Position numbers and translations under genes: made by a program. The notes under the pieces are model-generated. The model searched no databases. It was not told where the DNA came from and saw only the letters and a list, made by a program, of their open reading frames with translations. Positions 46,397-56,588 of a stretch of DNA of 64,000 bases are shown in pieces. Location of the stretch: NCBI GenBank assembly GCA_015698045.1, contig BLAL01000297.1:558001-622000 (forward strand), read 5' to 3'. This DNA comes from Rhizophagus clarus. Its lineage: Eukaryota > Glomeromycota > Glomeromycetes > Glomerales > Glomeraceae. The number at the start of each line of letters is the position of its first letter. The first letter of the stretch is position 1.

Positions 46397-49300
46397 ATGT
46401 ATACACAAACTATTTCCAACTAAACTGATCGCACCAGAATCGCTCCAGCCCTCCGCTACGACGGTGCCAGCCCCAATGAATATTTAAGTGACTCAAGCAG
46501 TTGTACTGATAATAGATCTGACTTAGGATGACTATGAGTCTAATTATGTGTCGGATAATGAAGAAGCTTACTGCACTTCAACCAACACTATCAAGACTCC
46601 ATTGGTCCAACCACCAAATGTAAATGAGCTAAAGATTAATGTGGCATATACTTTAAGACAGGAAAAGTTTAATGATAATTTTTCTTCCAAGGACTTGCTA
46701 AATGCCATTCGTAAAATTTTCCTATCACCACCTAGAGATATGTCAGATGAAAAGGGGTCATTGGAATATCTTCCAATCTATTCATTTCTCTTTCCGAACA
46801 AAAAAGGCTCATGCTTGTATAACACCTATGACCGGAATGAAGTTAAAAATAAATTGGTTATCAAAATCGATCAAGATGATCAGACCCCAAAATTTTCTGT
46901 TGCAGATGATATCTTAGAGGTATATGGTCTTCCTGGGATTCATGAATGTATTAATGGGCAAAAACCTTTAAGGGCTGTAATCAATATCAATACTACACAG
47001 GAAGATATGGAAGTAAATGGAGTTAAGTCTGACAGTGTATTCATCCGGATCTGTTGCTCTTTCATAAGAGCTTTGTACCGAATTCTTGACTGCGACTGGG
47101 AAGACATTCTTAAAGGATTAGTAATTGCTACATCATCAGACTCTAGTAAATGTAGTTACCATCTTTTATACGCTCTGACGCTTCTTATTGACCATAACGA
47201 GCTTAAAGCATTCACAGAATTGGTATACACCTTGACAGGCGAAAAATTCGGCAGGTTAATTGATAGAGGATTACCTGGTCAAAACTTTAACCTTCGTCTA
47301 ATCAGTTTGGCAAAAAAAGATCATGTGAAGTGTATCCTGTTATCTTCAATAACTAATGGCTGGAATGAATTTGATCACACCAGGGTTCAACCACCTTCTA
47401 ATTTGGGTCTCAAAGTAAGACCTAGAATGCTTAGCATAGAAAAAAATAATAGTCCACTAAAGATAATCATAGGTCATAATATATTACAAAAATGCACGGA
47501 TCTTGTTTTGCAAAAATATTCTAATTATCTTAAAGATTATACTATTGAAGAAAAGGACTCAGAAAACTTTGTATATTTTAACCAGAAAGCTTCACTAGAA
47601 TATCCACAATGTAAACGTATACATGACAAGGATCAGCAGTGGTTCAGTCGTGTATGTGCTAGCAATGGAAAATTTATTATAAAATGCTTCTGGCAAGGTA
47701 GTGATGAACCTGGGGAAGTATTTGAATGCGACCTATCTATTGCGGAAAAAATTCTGCAAAAAAAATAAAAATTTACCACAACCATCTCTCAAGGTAAAAG
47801 CCTCCAGTTTTCCTAAAGCCTTTGTAAAATTCCCATCTTGGGTCAAGTATAATGACCCCTTTACAGCAACAAAAACGTATGAGGAGAGATATGTAAGACC
47901 ATTATCCAATGAAGGTGATATTTATATAGGATCATCTTGGGAAACGGGGAAAACATATATTCTTGAAAATTTGTCTATTCCTATCGACATAAATTTGCTT
48001 GTATTATTCACGCGACATTCTTATTCTAATGCTGTCACTACAAGACTTGACTTCAAATCATATTGCGATATTGATGGTAATATAAATCTACCCGATCATA
48101 AGAGAGTAGTTTGTCAAATAGAGAGTTTACACCGTATTGTTAATAAATGCAAATGAAATAAAAAATGTAAATGCCATCTGAGCCAATACGATTTATGGCT
48201 TGATGAAATAGTGTCTATAATTGCTCAGGCACAGAGTCATTTAGTCAGACAATCGATAGAAAAGTTATATAAGTTGGTCCAAGACGCAAGACGCATTATC
48301 GTCATGGATAATGATCTCACCGATCTTAATATCGAATGGATTAAAGCTCTTCGTAAGGATAAACTATTCTCTATTATTCACAACACTTTCCAACCCCAGA
48401 AAGGTAAGACATTCCGTCTAGCCCCTAATAAAGAAACAGTTTTAGTCGAACTTTGGAATTGGGCCAAGCATATGGCTTCATTACCTTTTGAAAGCCGAAC
48501 AAGTGTGTCGCTTATTTGCCATCTTAGGAAGGGTGTACAAGGGATTGTTCGTGCCCTTAAGACTGATTTTCCAGAATTACGGATCAAGGAATACCACGGC
48601 AAGTCTGATCCAGTGGAAAAGGCTCATGATTTTAGTAACATCGAAGAATCATGGAAAGATATAAACCTAGTTGCCTATACTAGCACTCTAAAAATAAGAG
48701 TATCTTGCATTAATCCCAAGTTTGAACAGGCATTCTGTCTCTTTAATAGCTACATAGAAACAAATGCCAGAATGAATCAGATGTTATTCCGCATGCGATG
48801 TATTAAGGACTATATATGCCATATTGAGCAGAGATTTTCTAACGTTCCCATTACAGAAAAGGGGTTATTTCAGTAGTTATTAAATGCTAAACATGAATGT
48901 CTCCCACGAGAACTTCAGAATAGAGGAATATTTCCTGACATAGACTCTATAATCTGGAATAAGGATGTACTAACTATTCGATTATGGGTAGCATATATGT
49001 TGGAAAAATTCTGTTCCAGGCACTTATTTGGTTGGAGAATGGTCGATTTTCTCAGAGAGGCGGATATGATAATTTTCCACTCCTAAGTCTGAAGAAAACA
49101 TTGTATCATTATCTCAAGCTGTGGAGGTGAATTCCTCTATCATTAAAGCAGAGGAAATATCAAATATATCTAATGCTACATCGATCATGAGACTGCTGAA
49201 TTTTTGGAGAATAAGCTGAAGAAGACCTTAGAAGAAATGCGTTCTCTAGACCGACACCATATCATGGAATGTTATGAGATTTCGTCTGAATTATTGACCG

Positions 49301-49979
49301 AAAATTTCATTTCAAAGTATGGTGGTTATAATAATATGAGATGGTTCAGAGCTTATAGGCAATTGCGAAATGCTGGTATTAGCAATGAAACGGTTGTTGA
49401 GGCTATTATTCGTAAAGATTATAGGGATGATAAACTCGCTGTAGCCACTCAAGCTGAGAGACATCACATTTGCCTGGAATTACTAAGGATCTGTACATCT
49501 GCTAAAGACGTTGACGATAGGGCGCGATATAAAGCTGACGATGTTAAAGCGCATATAGATTCTCCTGAATCGATATCACATTTTCAGGATTTAGTTCCTA
49601 AAATGGCTAGAGTATTCGATAATACAGATGCTTCGCGTAGAGCTAAAAAATTGGGATTAAAAACGGATAAGGCGAAACTTGGCTTATTAAATTCAGCACT
49701 ATATGCTACATACGGGCTGAAATTTAAAGCTACTAATAAAAAACATACACAATATCACCTGGTTGGCTCATTTGATGGTGAGGATGCTCCTAAGTTACCT
49801 TCATATCAGACTGGGGAAGAGGTATATTGGAATAATAGAGAAGATATCTGATATGCCTATAGTAAACTCACTTCTAATGAATTATTATTAGAGAAAGATA
49901 GCAAAACATCTCTCGATCCTGGTTTAGCAAATAATATGCAAATTACAGAAGAAACTCAAGATTTATTCGATATATGTTA
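46397..49979 (+). pseudogene. AEP primase plus UL9-like origin-binding helicase, decayed
   Basis: The longest open part (46,548-47,768) carries a segment (SSDSSKCSYHLLYAL, about 47,130-47,175) fitting the S-x-K-x-S-x-H signature of archaeo-eukaryotic primases. Next comes a helicase part with a Walker A-like GSSWETGKT (about 47,935), a motif II-like LDEIVSIIAQ (about 48,203) and a TF-like region, as in replication origin-binding proteins of the Herpes_ori_bp family. A basic C-terminal region is open at 49,204-49,851. Breaks: stop near 46,421, frame change near 46,525, frame loss in an A run at 47,758-47,768, TGA at 48,154, TAG at 48,874 and several stops at 49,080-49,190. Such proteins start replication in large DNA viruses and related mobile elements and are widespread in Glomeromycotina genomes. 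ATG 46,397 is the earliest plausible start. Confidence 0.7.
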
Positions 49980-49981
49980 AT

Positions 49982-50034
49982 AGGGGTAGCCTTCTGCCAA
50001 TATTTATATAATAGTTTACGCAGAAGGCCACCCT
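49982..50034. repeat. hairpin element, copy D
   Basis: AGGGGTAGCCTTCTGC ... GCAGAAGGCCACCCT, loop CAATATTTATATAATAGTTTAC, starting 2 bp after the last codon of the primase-helicase pseudogene. Same family as 46,207-46,258. Confidence 0.8.
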
Positions 50035-50052
50035 CGATTTATACTATCTGCT

Positions 50053-50092
50053 AGGGTATTCTTTTGCTATTATTTTATATAATATTTTTTTG
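50053..50092. repeat. hairpin element, half copy E
   Basis: Left arm AGGGTATTCTTTTGC and the loop are recognisable; the right arm is lost apart from a final TTTTGC-like trace. Directly downstream of copy D. Confidence 0.45.
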
Positions 50093-50151
50093 CTTACTTT
50101 CCGGCAGATAATTCAGAGGGATTCCTAATACTTTAAATTTCAAGCTAACCA

Positions 50152-50525
50152 CTAATCCCCAAAGAGGCCAAGACCAATATCCTCATTATCTGACTCAGAA
50201 ACCAGATTTTCATAGATTTTGGGTTGAAGGGGTCTAACTACATCACTTAGCCTAAAAATTGGAGCTTCAGGGACTTTGGGTTGAAGAGCCTCAGCCCATA
50301 CTTCTGCCTCATCCGATAATTTAACAAATGAAATCTGGCCAAATGATCAGGACAACATCCTGTAGTAGAAACAGTATATTTACGACAACCACTAACAAGG
50401 CAGGGTTTTTTTTATATATTTTTTTCATATAATTTCCAGTGCCTATAACACCCGGTGGGGTCACAGCACTTATTTCCACAAATAGTATTATCCTTCTTGA
50501 TATGTGCGCAAGTAAAGCGAACCAT
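50152..50525 (-). pseudogene. small Cys/His-rich (zinc-binding-like) protein, broken
   Basis: Starting at ATG 50,525, MVRFTCAHIKKDNTICGNKC is followed by CC, C-x2-H, a stop, then KKPCLVSGCRKYTV...GCCPDHLA, two cysteine-rich modules with similar spacing. After a frame change near 50,340 comes an acidic tail (KLSDEAEVWAEALQPK ... SESDNEDIGLGLFGD) ending at TAG 50,152. About 120 codons in all. The pattern suggests paired zinc-binding knuckles, possibly DNA-binding. It is transcribed away from the ORF at 50,636, with a shared spacer of 110 bp. Family unknown. Confidence 0.5.
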
Positions 50526-50635
50526 GGAAGTATTTTAGGATATAAAACCCTCTTTCACTTTTAATTTCAAAATAAAATATGTATTTAAATTAATCAGTAT
50601 TTTAATGAAATAAATTATCTTTTCACACTAACACT

Positions 50636-51106
50636 ATGGATACATTAGATCAACCGACAGAAGCTTATGAAAAAATATATAACCCCAAATCTAATCGCAT
50701 AATAGCTATAAATGGGTCAGTATATCATAAAATGCTACTTGAAGGCTATATGCATTGGAAAGAAGAAAGGCTTTTAATTCTGCCTTTACATGAATTGCCA
50801 ATATTAAGAAGATATCTCTCTTTCATCTCCTATCGTATTTGGAGTATTGTATCAGAAAGAAGTTTGCTAGCAGTAGTTAATGAAAAAATAAGCCTATTGC
50901 AGATTTTACTCACAGCTAATTGGCACAATCTCACCTTATGCCAACTATTAAAATTATGCTGGGAGCGCAAAGAAATGAAAGCTTGGAGGAATAACGTATT
51001 TATGAAATTTCTCCATCATCCAAATTTAGCTCTTTCAAAGTATAGACTGGGAGCTTTATGCGATGCATTTATCAAGACAAATGTTTTAGGGCAGAACATA
51101 TATTAG
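50636..51106 (+). CDS. 156-residue protein with possible 2-cysteine adaptor motif
   Basis: Intact open frame from ATG 50,636. Near the N-terminus (about residues 15-37) NPKSNRIIAINGSVYHKM resembles the N-P-x-S/T-x-R-x-I...G-x-x-Y-x-K-L core of the 2-cysteine adaptor domain known mostly from large DNA viruses and related elements. The flanking cysteines typical of the name are not present. The rest is Leu- and Trp-rich and probably helical. It faces the broken Cys-rich gene across a short shared spacer. Since most neighbours are decayed, intactness may be chance. Family call is tentative. Confidence 0.5.
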   Translation: MDTLDQPTEAYEKIYNPKSNRIIAINGSVYHKMLLEGYMHWKEERLLILPLHELPILRRYLSFISYRIWSIVSERSLLAVVNEKISLLQILLTANWHNLTLCQLLKLCWERKEMKAWRNNVFMKFLHHPNLALSKYRLGALCDAFIKTNVLGQNIY

Positions 51107-51399
51107 CTCTAGCATAAACGTTTTACTAAATATTACTATAACATTTTGGTCTTAGATCATTCATAGCCTTGGAATAGGGGTTCCATGACTATGTATTTTT
51201 TTTTCGCATATCCTGTCTACCCGCAAATTTCAAATATTTGTAAAACATCCTGGTTAGAGCGAGAATTATAATATTCTTTTCACCCACCGACCATGGTGTA
51301 GTGAAATGATAGGATATAAATTTTCAAATTGAACTTTTTTGTACGTAATATAAAGTTGGTACATTTTAATATTCTTGACTATACTGTCGTAAAAACAAT

Positions 51400-52503
51400 A
51401 TGACAAAAGTAGCTACAGGTTTCATGGAACACCATAAATGGACTTCTGAAACTTCATTATCTGAACTAGCTAAATACACAGAGGAAATTAACAAAAGTTT
51501 GAGGGATGATCGCAAGGTAAGATCTAATGCCAAAACGCGTTTTCGACAATTAGGGCTTACTAAGGAACAAGTAGAAGTTCTCATTCCTATTCGACCTGCT
51601 GGAAAGCGTGAAGAAGGCAGGGATACTGTTGATAAAATTGCCAAAGGAATTGTGGATAATGATTATTTGTCTGAGAAAATAAAACAAATTTCATACGATT
51701 TGGGCAGTTCCGCACCTAATCCAGTCGCAGGAAGATCCTGGCTTACTTTATTGCGAAAAAAGTTATGGGATCGTGGTGCTGATCATCTCAAAAAAAAAGC
51801 AACAAAAATTTCTCATATTACTACAGAAGCAAATAAAATTCAGGCATGACGACTTGTACTTGATGAAGATGAAGGTGTTGACTGGCCTGAACACTTCCTC
51901 TTAGAACCGGTTCAGGAAAGACTTGAGAAATGTGATTTCTCCTTATCACCTTCTAAGGAAGATCTGGTTGATGTAATGATAATATTAAGCATATGACCGG
52001 CAGATGTGGCAACTCTTCGTATTGATAAATATGAAGCATCAGATGAAATCTGGTATGACCCTAAATATTTCTGGTATTGTACTGGCTACTCTAAAACTAA
52101 AGAAGAAACAGGAGTAGGGAAACCTCGGCCTTTCCTCTCAATCAAAAAGGATCCAATACGAGCAAAGGAGTTTCTTGCCTGGATTCAGAAAGCAATACCA
52201 GAAAAATTCACCTTCTTACAGAAAAACAAAAGCGGTATAGTTAATATGAATCCAATTAATCTTATTCTAGCTAAACATGGGATTACTTTGAATAAATTGA
52301 GGAAGATAGGTGCAGTCCACGCTTCCAGGATCTATAGAGGTAAGAATGATTCTCGTCGCCAGCGTTTGCGAAAATTAGCTTGCAGTCAAGTAGTAGGACA
52401 AGATGAATCAGTCCAACATTATGGTATCATGAATGACCCACCTTCTAGCAATTGCTCGAAGGGGTCAGGGAATCAGGCAAAGATAAAAGAAAAAATGGAT
52501 TAA
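51400..52503 (+). pseudogene. tyrosine recombinase (Crypton-like), broken
   Basis: The first part (51,400-51,849) is a basic helical region fitting a core-binding domain; the catalytic part is open at 52,006-52,503. Visible are PADVATLRI, usually preceded by the first catalytic Arg, WYCTGY, RPFLSIKKDPIRAKEFL, the H-x-x-R box as HASR (about 52,321) and a candidate nucleophile in QHYGIMND. Stops lie at 51,847 (TGA) and at about 51,994, exactly where the Arg of R-P-A is expected. Enzymes of this type cut and join DNA through a Tyr-phosphate link, as in Cryptons and DIRS-like elements. Similar sequences are common in Rhizophagus genomes (from memory, not checked). No reverse transcriptase lies beside it. 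Confidence 0.65.
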
Positions 52504-52645
52504 TCTTATTGATATACTGTAACTGTGATAATGTTCTGGCTGATCATATGAGTCCATTTCCTCCAAATATATTATCCTGATAAAAGCCAGTCCGCAGTGA
52601 TAGAGGTTATTTTTTATATCTGAATATTATATGCTATAATAAAAA

Positions 52646-53010
52646 ATGGTGTTCGTGAATTGTGTAGTCGAAGAAAATATCCCTATTGAGGCATCAATTA
52701 ATACAAGCGCCAATGTAAATTGCATTAGCCAAAAACATATTAGTGAGTTAGGAATTTCATATCACGATGAAAATAATAGCATTAAAACTCTAGATGCATC
52801 CTATTCTACATTAGAAAAGGTTGATTTGCATATCAACTTTAATGATGGCAAGAAACATAAAAGCACACCTGGTGAATTCATAGTTGTTAGACCAGATTGG
52901 CCGGGACCTGATTTAATCTTGGGAAGTCAGTTCTAAGAAATTTAGATATACGCAATTCAAAACTATTATTAGACAATAATTTTGCGATCCCATTCAAAAA
53001 AGTAAAATGA
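52646..53010 (+). pseudogene. retropepsin-like aspartic protease, probably inactive
   Basis: IEASINTSANVNCISQKHI shows the retropepsin active-site surroundings (usually D-T/S-G/A), but Asn19 stands where the catalytic Asp belongs. GPDLILGSQF near the end matches the typical (V/I)-I-L-G segment. The frame is lost at about 52,934 and continues in another frame to TGA 53,010 (LRNLDIRNSK...). Such single-domain proteases in this genome type usually derive from retroelement gag-pol genes. Confidence 0.6.
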
Positions 53011-53089
53011 GAATAACAATTCAGAGTAGGCCAAAGATGCTTTGTAGAATCACATTTTTTTTCGATTAAAGATACAGCATATATTATTT

Positions 53090-54241
53090 ATGGCGTATTT
53101 AGGTGTTATAAATTTACCAGAACTATTGGAGCGGATTCTATATTTCCTAGCGGTAGATAAATTCCTTTATCCCGCCCTATTTGTTTTCCGATTGTGGTAC
53201 AGATGTGGTACTCCTATTTTATGGAAAAACATTGAGCTAAAGGAGAACGATCCCAAAGCAAAGAAATTCATAGAATTAGTATGTGAGAAGCAAAAGCCAA
53301 TTTATAGCTTGAAACTAACCCATCTCGAAATTCCATACTATAATTCACTTTCAAGTAAGAAAATTGGAAGCATCGTAAGAACATGCCCAAACATAATTCA
53401 TTTGAATTTCGAAAATTGTGTGGGTTTTAGTAATAGAGCATTAAATCAGCTTAAAGTATACCCCCAATTTGAGATATCTTAACTTATGTTGTAGTGGTAT
53501 TATGGGTGATAAAGCTTTGTGTGGAATGGTAGAATAATGTCGTAAAATAGAATATCTAAATATTCATTTCTGCCAAGGCATTACTGATAGATCTTTAATC
53601 AAAATTGCGGACAGTTGCCAAGCTTTACAAGAGTTTCATTTTGCTTGTGCGCATTTGATTTCTGAAAGATTTATAAGTCATATCTTAAACTCATGCCCAA
53701 ATTTACGAAGATTCAGTATTCCAGGTAGCTGTCGAAGAGAAAATAGATGTGATATATTAGTAGAAAAACTTCTTACTGTAGAGAAACACCTTAATGTAGA
53801 AAAACATCTTAGTGTAGAGTATCTTGATTTTGGTAGGTGTGTTTATGTCACTGAGACTTCAATTTGCAATGCCATTCATTCCTGTCCAAATCTCCAACAT
53901 CTCAACCTTAGTTTTTGTGGAATTACTGATGTAACTATCAAAGAAATTTCTCGTTTGTGTCTTTATTTAAAATATCTTAATCTGGAGGGTGTGCTAATAT
54001 TACTAAAGAAGCCATAGATTAGCTCGTTTTACTTAATCCAAATATCCATGTCAAGAATTTCGAGGAAACTTTAACACCTCCAGATCTCATTGGAGCAGTT
54101 ATAAATCATTTTACACAGAACAATGTTGTTAGTAGACGGACTTTAACTCAGAGCCTTTTAGATTTAAGTATGCGAGATAATTTGCAGTGGTATTCTGATC
54201 CAGGGTTGGCTAGATCAATAGTCCAGAGTGAAGATCATTAG
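53090..54241 (+). pseudogene. F-box / leucine-rich repeat protein, broken
   Basis: An N-terminal F-box (LPELLERILYFLAVDKFLYP ... LWKNIEL, residues about 8-50) is followed by cysteine-containing LRRs of the AMN1/FBXL type (CPNIIHLNFENCVGFSNRAL; CPNLQHLNLSFCGITDVTI). Such proteins select substrates for SCF ubiquitin ligases. Lesions: frame change at about 53,462, TAA at about 53,535, frame change at about 53,988, TAG at about 54,026. Between them the reading continues convincingly to TAG 54,239-54,241. F-box/LRR genes are abundant in this fungal group, so this may be a host gene rather than part of the neighbouring element. Confidence 0.75.
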
Positions 54242-54319
54242 CTTGGAAGATTTTTTTTCGATTTAAATATAATGTATTAAATTAACAATAGATATAACAA
54301 TGAGAGCTCCAGAATCTGA

Positions 54320-54487
54320 GAAGAAAAAAAAAGATACCAGCGCCTACGCAAGAGGGATCTGTAAAAGATTTTTGCAGAATCTTTTCCTTATATGCAGTGG
54401 CTAGTGGTATATTTGCCAAAGATATTAAAGAAAAATTCATTCAGGGGGTATTACCTACATACAAGGCGGAAGCCACATCATGTGACT
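54320..54487 (+). pseudogene. possible gag-like relic
   Basis: One frame reads IPAPTQEGSVKDFCRIFSL followed by YAVASGIFAKDIKEKFIQGV up to a TAA, which resembles the helical part of gag-like proteins found with retropepsins. No start, exon structure or partner domain is visible. Tentative. Confidence 0.3.
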
Positions 54488-54561
54488 AAGGTCCATTTGA
54501 TTAATAGATAGGCTTATTATTTACGAAAAGAACAGATTAGCTGGTCCGGAGCAGGTTGTGA

Positions 54562-54645
54562 AGTGATCATCAGCTTGGAAGAATTTGCTGAGCCACAGAT
54601 TATGTGACAAAAATAGGCTGATCACATAATAGGTCTGTGTGACAT
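54562..54645 (+). repeat. 84-bp direct repeat, copy 1
   Basis: Matches 55,134-55,217 at 79 of 84 positions. Inside is an inverted repeat ATTATGTGA ... TCACATAAT. A shorter related piece (AGTGAAGATCATTAGCTTGGAAGA) is found at about 54,228. Confidence 0.85.
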
Positions 54646-54739
54646 AATAATTTTTGCATATATATTCGAAAAACATATTAACCTTTGTTCTTTGCAAAGT
54701 GCTTTAACGGCTATTTTTTATTAAGTAAAATTAATCTAC

Positions 54740-54942
54740 AATATTAGCAAAATATTTGATGAGAATATAGATGCCGAGAAGGAGGAAGCCTTCAATGAAT
54801 TTATCAAAGAATATGGAGAAAGAGAGGAGGATTGGACTATTTATGATAATGATTGGCACGACTGGGATAACCTTTTTTGTGAAATTAAGACCTATTGGAA
54901 TACAAAGGCGGTCAAGTATTGGAGAGAGAAAATACTTAAATG
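54740..54942 (+). pseudogene. acidic Trp-rich coding relic
   Basis: The frame KIFDENIDAEKEEAFNEFIK through W-x-x-Y and W-x-x-W-D-N-L-F ends ...REKILK-stop at 54,942. It follows an acceptor-like TATTAG, so it may be a last exon. Composition is strongly protein-like, acidic and Trp-rich; no family is assigned. The frame starting at 54,771 is a shadow of this one. Confidence 0.35.
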
Positions 54943-55133
54943 ATTTGTATATAGTTTACACAGTGTAAGTAATCCAACATCATTATTCCATGTACTCTTG
55001 CAATCCAATGTCATTTATCTCCCACAATTAATAAGTCTAATAGAATTGCTATATTATCCACTTGAACTTCGATCAGAAATATGGGGTCCCTCCAGGATCT
55101 GGCCAGATGGTATATATTGGTCAGTCTGAGGTC

Positions 55134-55217
55134 AGTGATCTTCAGCTCGGAAGAATTTGCTGAGCCATAGATTATGTGATAAAAATAGGCTGATCACATA
55201 ATAGGTCTGTGCGACAT
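55134..55217 (+). repeat. 84-bp direct repeat, copy 2
   Basis: Five differences from 54,562-54,645, with the internal inverted repeat preserved. The two copies bracket the acidic coding relic. Confidence 0.85.
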
Positions 55218-55729
55218 TTTCACATATTAATTTCACATATATATTCACTAACCAATACCTCTTTATTTTTTTTCTCGAACAAATGTGAGAAAATGTGAAA
55301 GGAGGTCTAGTTGCAACACAGGACCTACTATAAAAGTAGATATTAACAGCAAAAGCATATGTTATGAAAGGCTGAGGACTTCGCAATTTTGAGGTCTATA
55401 AGAACTAACTACCTTAGCATCTCTCCGGTAGATCTACATGTGAAAAGGTATGAGAATTCCATTTGCATGTGCTTTCAAAGGACTCTTAGCATCAGACGAC
55501 AATACTAATTACGCTTCAAGTCTCCTTAACTTCAGCTTGGCGCTCTTTTCCCAGCAAGATATAAAACATGTAAAGGTATGTGGAAGTTCAGCCAACTTTT
55601 CGCAAAAATATTCCTGTAAAATAGTTTCACTAGCGTAGCTAACGCAAAATAAGGTATGTATATGCCAGAAGTTATGTATGTATGGGAATGAGTTTTTCTC
55701 ACCATGGGCCTTGTATTTAGGAAAGCAAG
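55218..55729. other. spacer upstream of the CRN-header gene
   Basis: Contains a 62-codon frame (55,450-55,638) without a recognisable domain; may be 5' leader or noise. Probably includes the promoter of the gene at 55,730. Confidence 0.45.
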
Positions 55730-56116
55730 ATGACTACCAGCAACAGTAATAATATTTTAAGCCTTAATTGCATTATTCCTGGTGATAATTTCAAAGATAT
55801 TTTCACGTTGGAAATATCTGAAGATAAGCTGGTCAACCAACTCAAACCAATAATCAGAAAGTGGTGGCCAAGCCGATTCCAATATATTGATCCAAGTAAA
55901 CTTATTCTCTACAAATCACTTGATGAGAACATGGCTTTAGTTTTCATCGAAACCTTAAAGAAGAAGAAGGAGGGTAATAAGAATTATGGACAACTCTTGT
56001 CTCCATTGCAGAAGATCAGTATGCATTTTAGTAACAGTCAAGAAGAATATTTCCCTAGCATTAAGCCAAATGAAAATAGAGTCAGCATCATTATATGCCC
56101 CCCTGATAATTGTTAG
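55730..56116 (+). CDS. CRN (Crinkler) header-only protein
   Basis: An intact 128-residue frame. ILSLNCIIPGD, the FTLEISEDKLVNQLKPIIRK stretch, PSKLILYKSL and the final SIIICPP follow the pattern of the ubiquitin-like CRN header domain that begins Crinkler proteins. Headers are normally followed by an intron or linker and a C-terminal effector domain; here a stop comes right after the last header strand. It may be a true header-only protein or a truncated gene. CRNs in mycorrhizal fungi are thought to include host-directed effectors; no toxicity is implied by what is seen here. It is followed 473 bp later by a longer CRN pseudogene in the same orientation. Confidence 0.6.
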   Translation: MTTSNSNNILSLNCIIPGDNFKDIFTLEISEDKLVNQLKPIIRKWWPSRFQYIDPSKLILYKSLDENMALVFIETLKKKKEGNKNYGQLLSPLQKISMHFSNSQEEYFPSIKPNENRVSIIICPPDNC

Positions 56117-56588
56117 AACTTTTTATTTACATGTAATAGTAACAGGCCTTAGCCACGAAGTATAGTCATAATTTCTATGTATTGTAGGTCAGGTTCTGGC
56201 AATGTTTTTTTTCATAAATAAAGTATTATTGTACCTGTACATGAGAAATGGGTCACGTGTAATGGTGTGGTCCATGTAATATCAGGACTAGTTGAAGACG
56301 CTAAAGCATAAATCTAACATTTTTATCTGAGCCTATATAAAAAGCGTAGTACTATATCAGGTGATAAGTGAGAAGAGTCTTCACGGTTGGAGAGGCGCAG
56401 TGGTTAGGCGATGGTTGCACCTATGACGCGAATCATGTAAATACAGCAGTCTGTAAAACAGTTAAATTTCTCACATATACCAGCCTTCAGTATTTTTTTC
56501 GCAAATAAAATTCTTTTTACTCTTGTCCTCACATACCGCACGTTGAGCCAATAACATTTCACAAAAAAATACTATATAAGCCGAAAAC
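56117..56588. other. spacer between CRN genes
   Basis: Holds the 3' flank of the header-only gene, a tRNA-like stretch (56,385-56,437) and presumably the promoter of the CRN gene at 56,589. No protein gene. Confidence 0.5.
56385..56437 (+). other. tRNA-like fragment (possible SINE head)
   Basis: GGCGCAGTGGTTAGGCGATG (from 56,394) matches the D-arm / box A region of a tRNA, followed by GGTTGCACCTATGACGCGAA, which could be a degenerate anticodon region. A proper T-arm (GGTTCGANNCC) and acceptor stem are missing, so this is not a functional tRNA gene. Confidence 0.3.
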
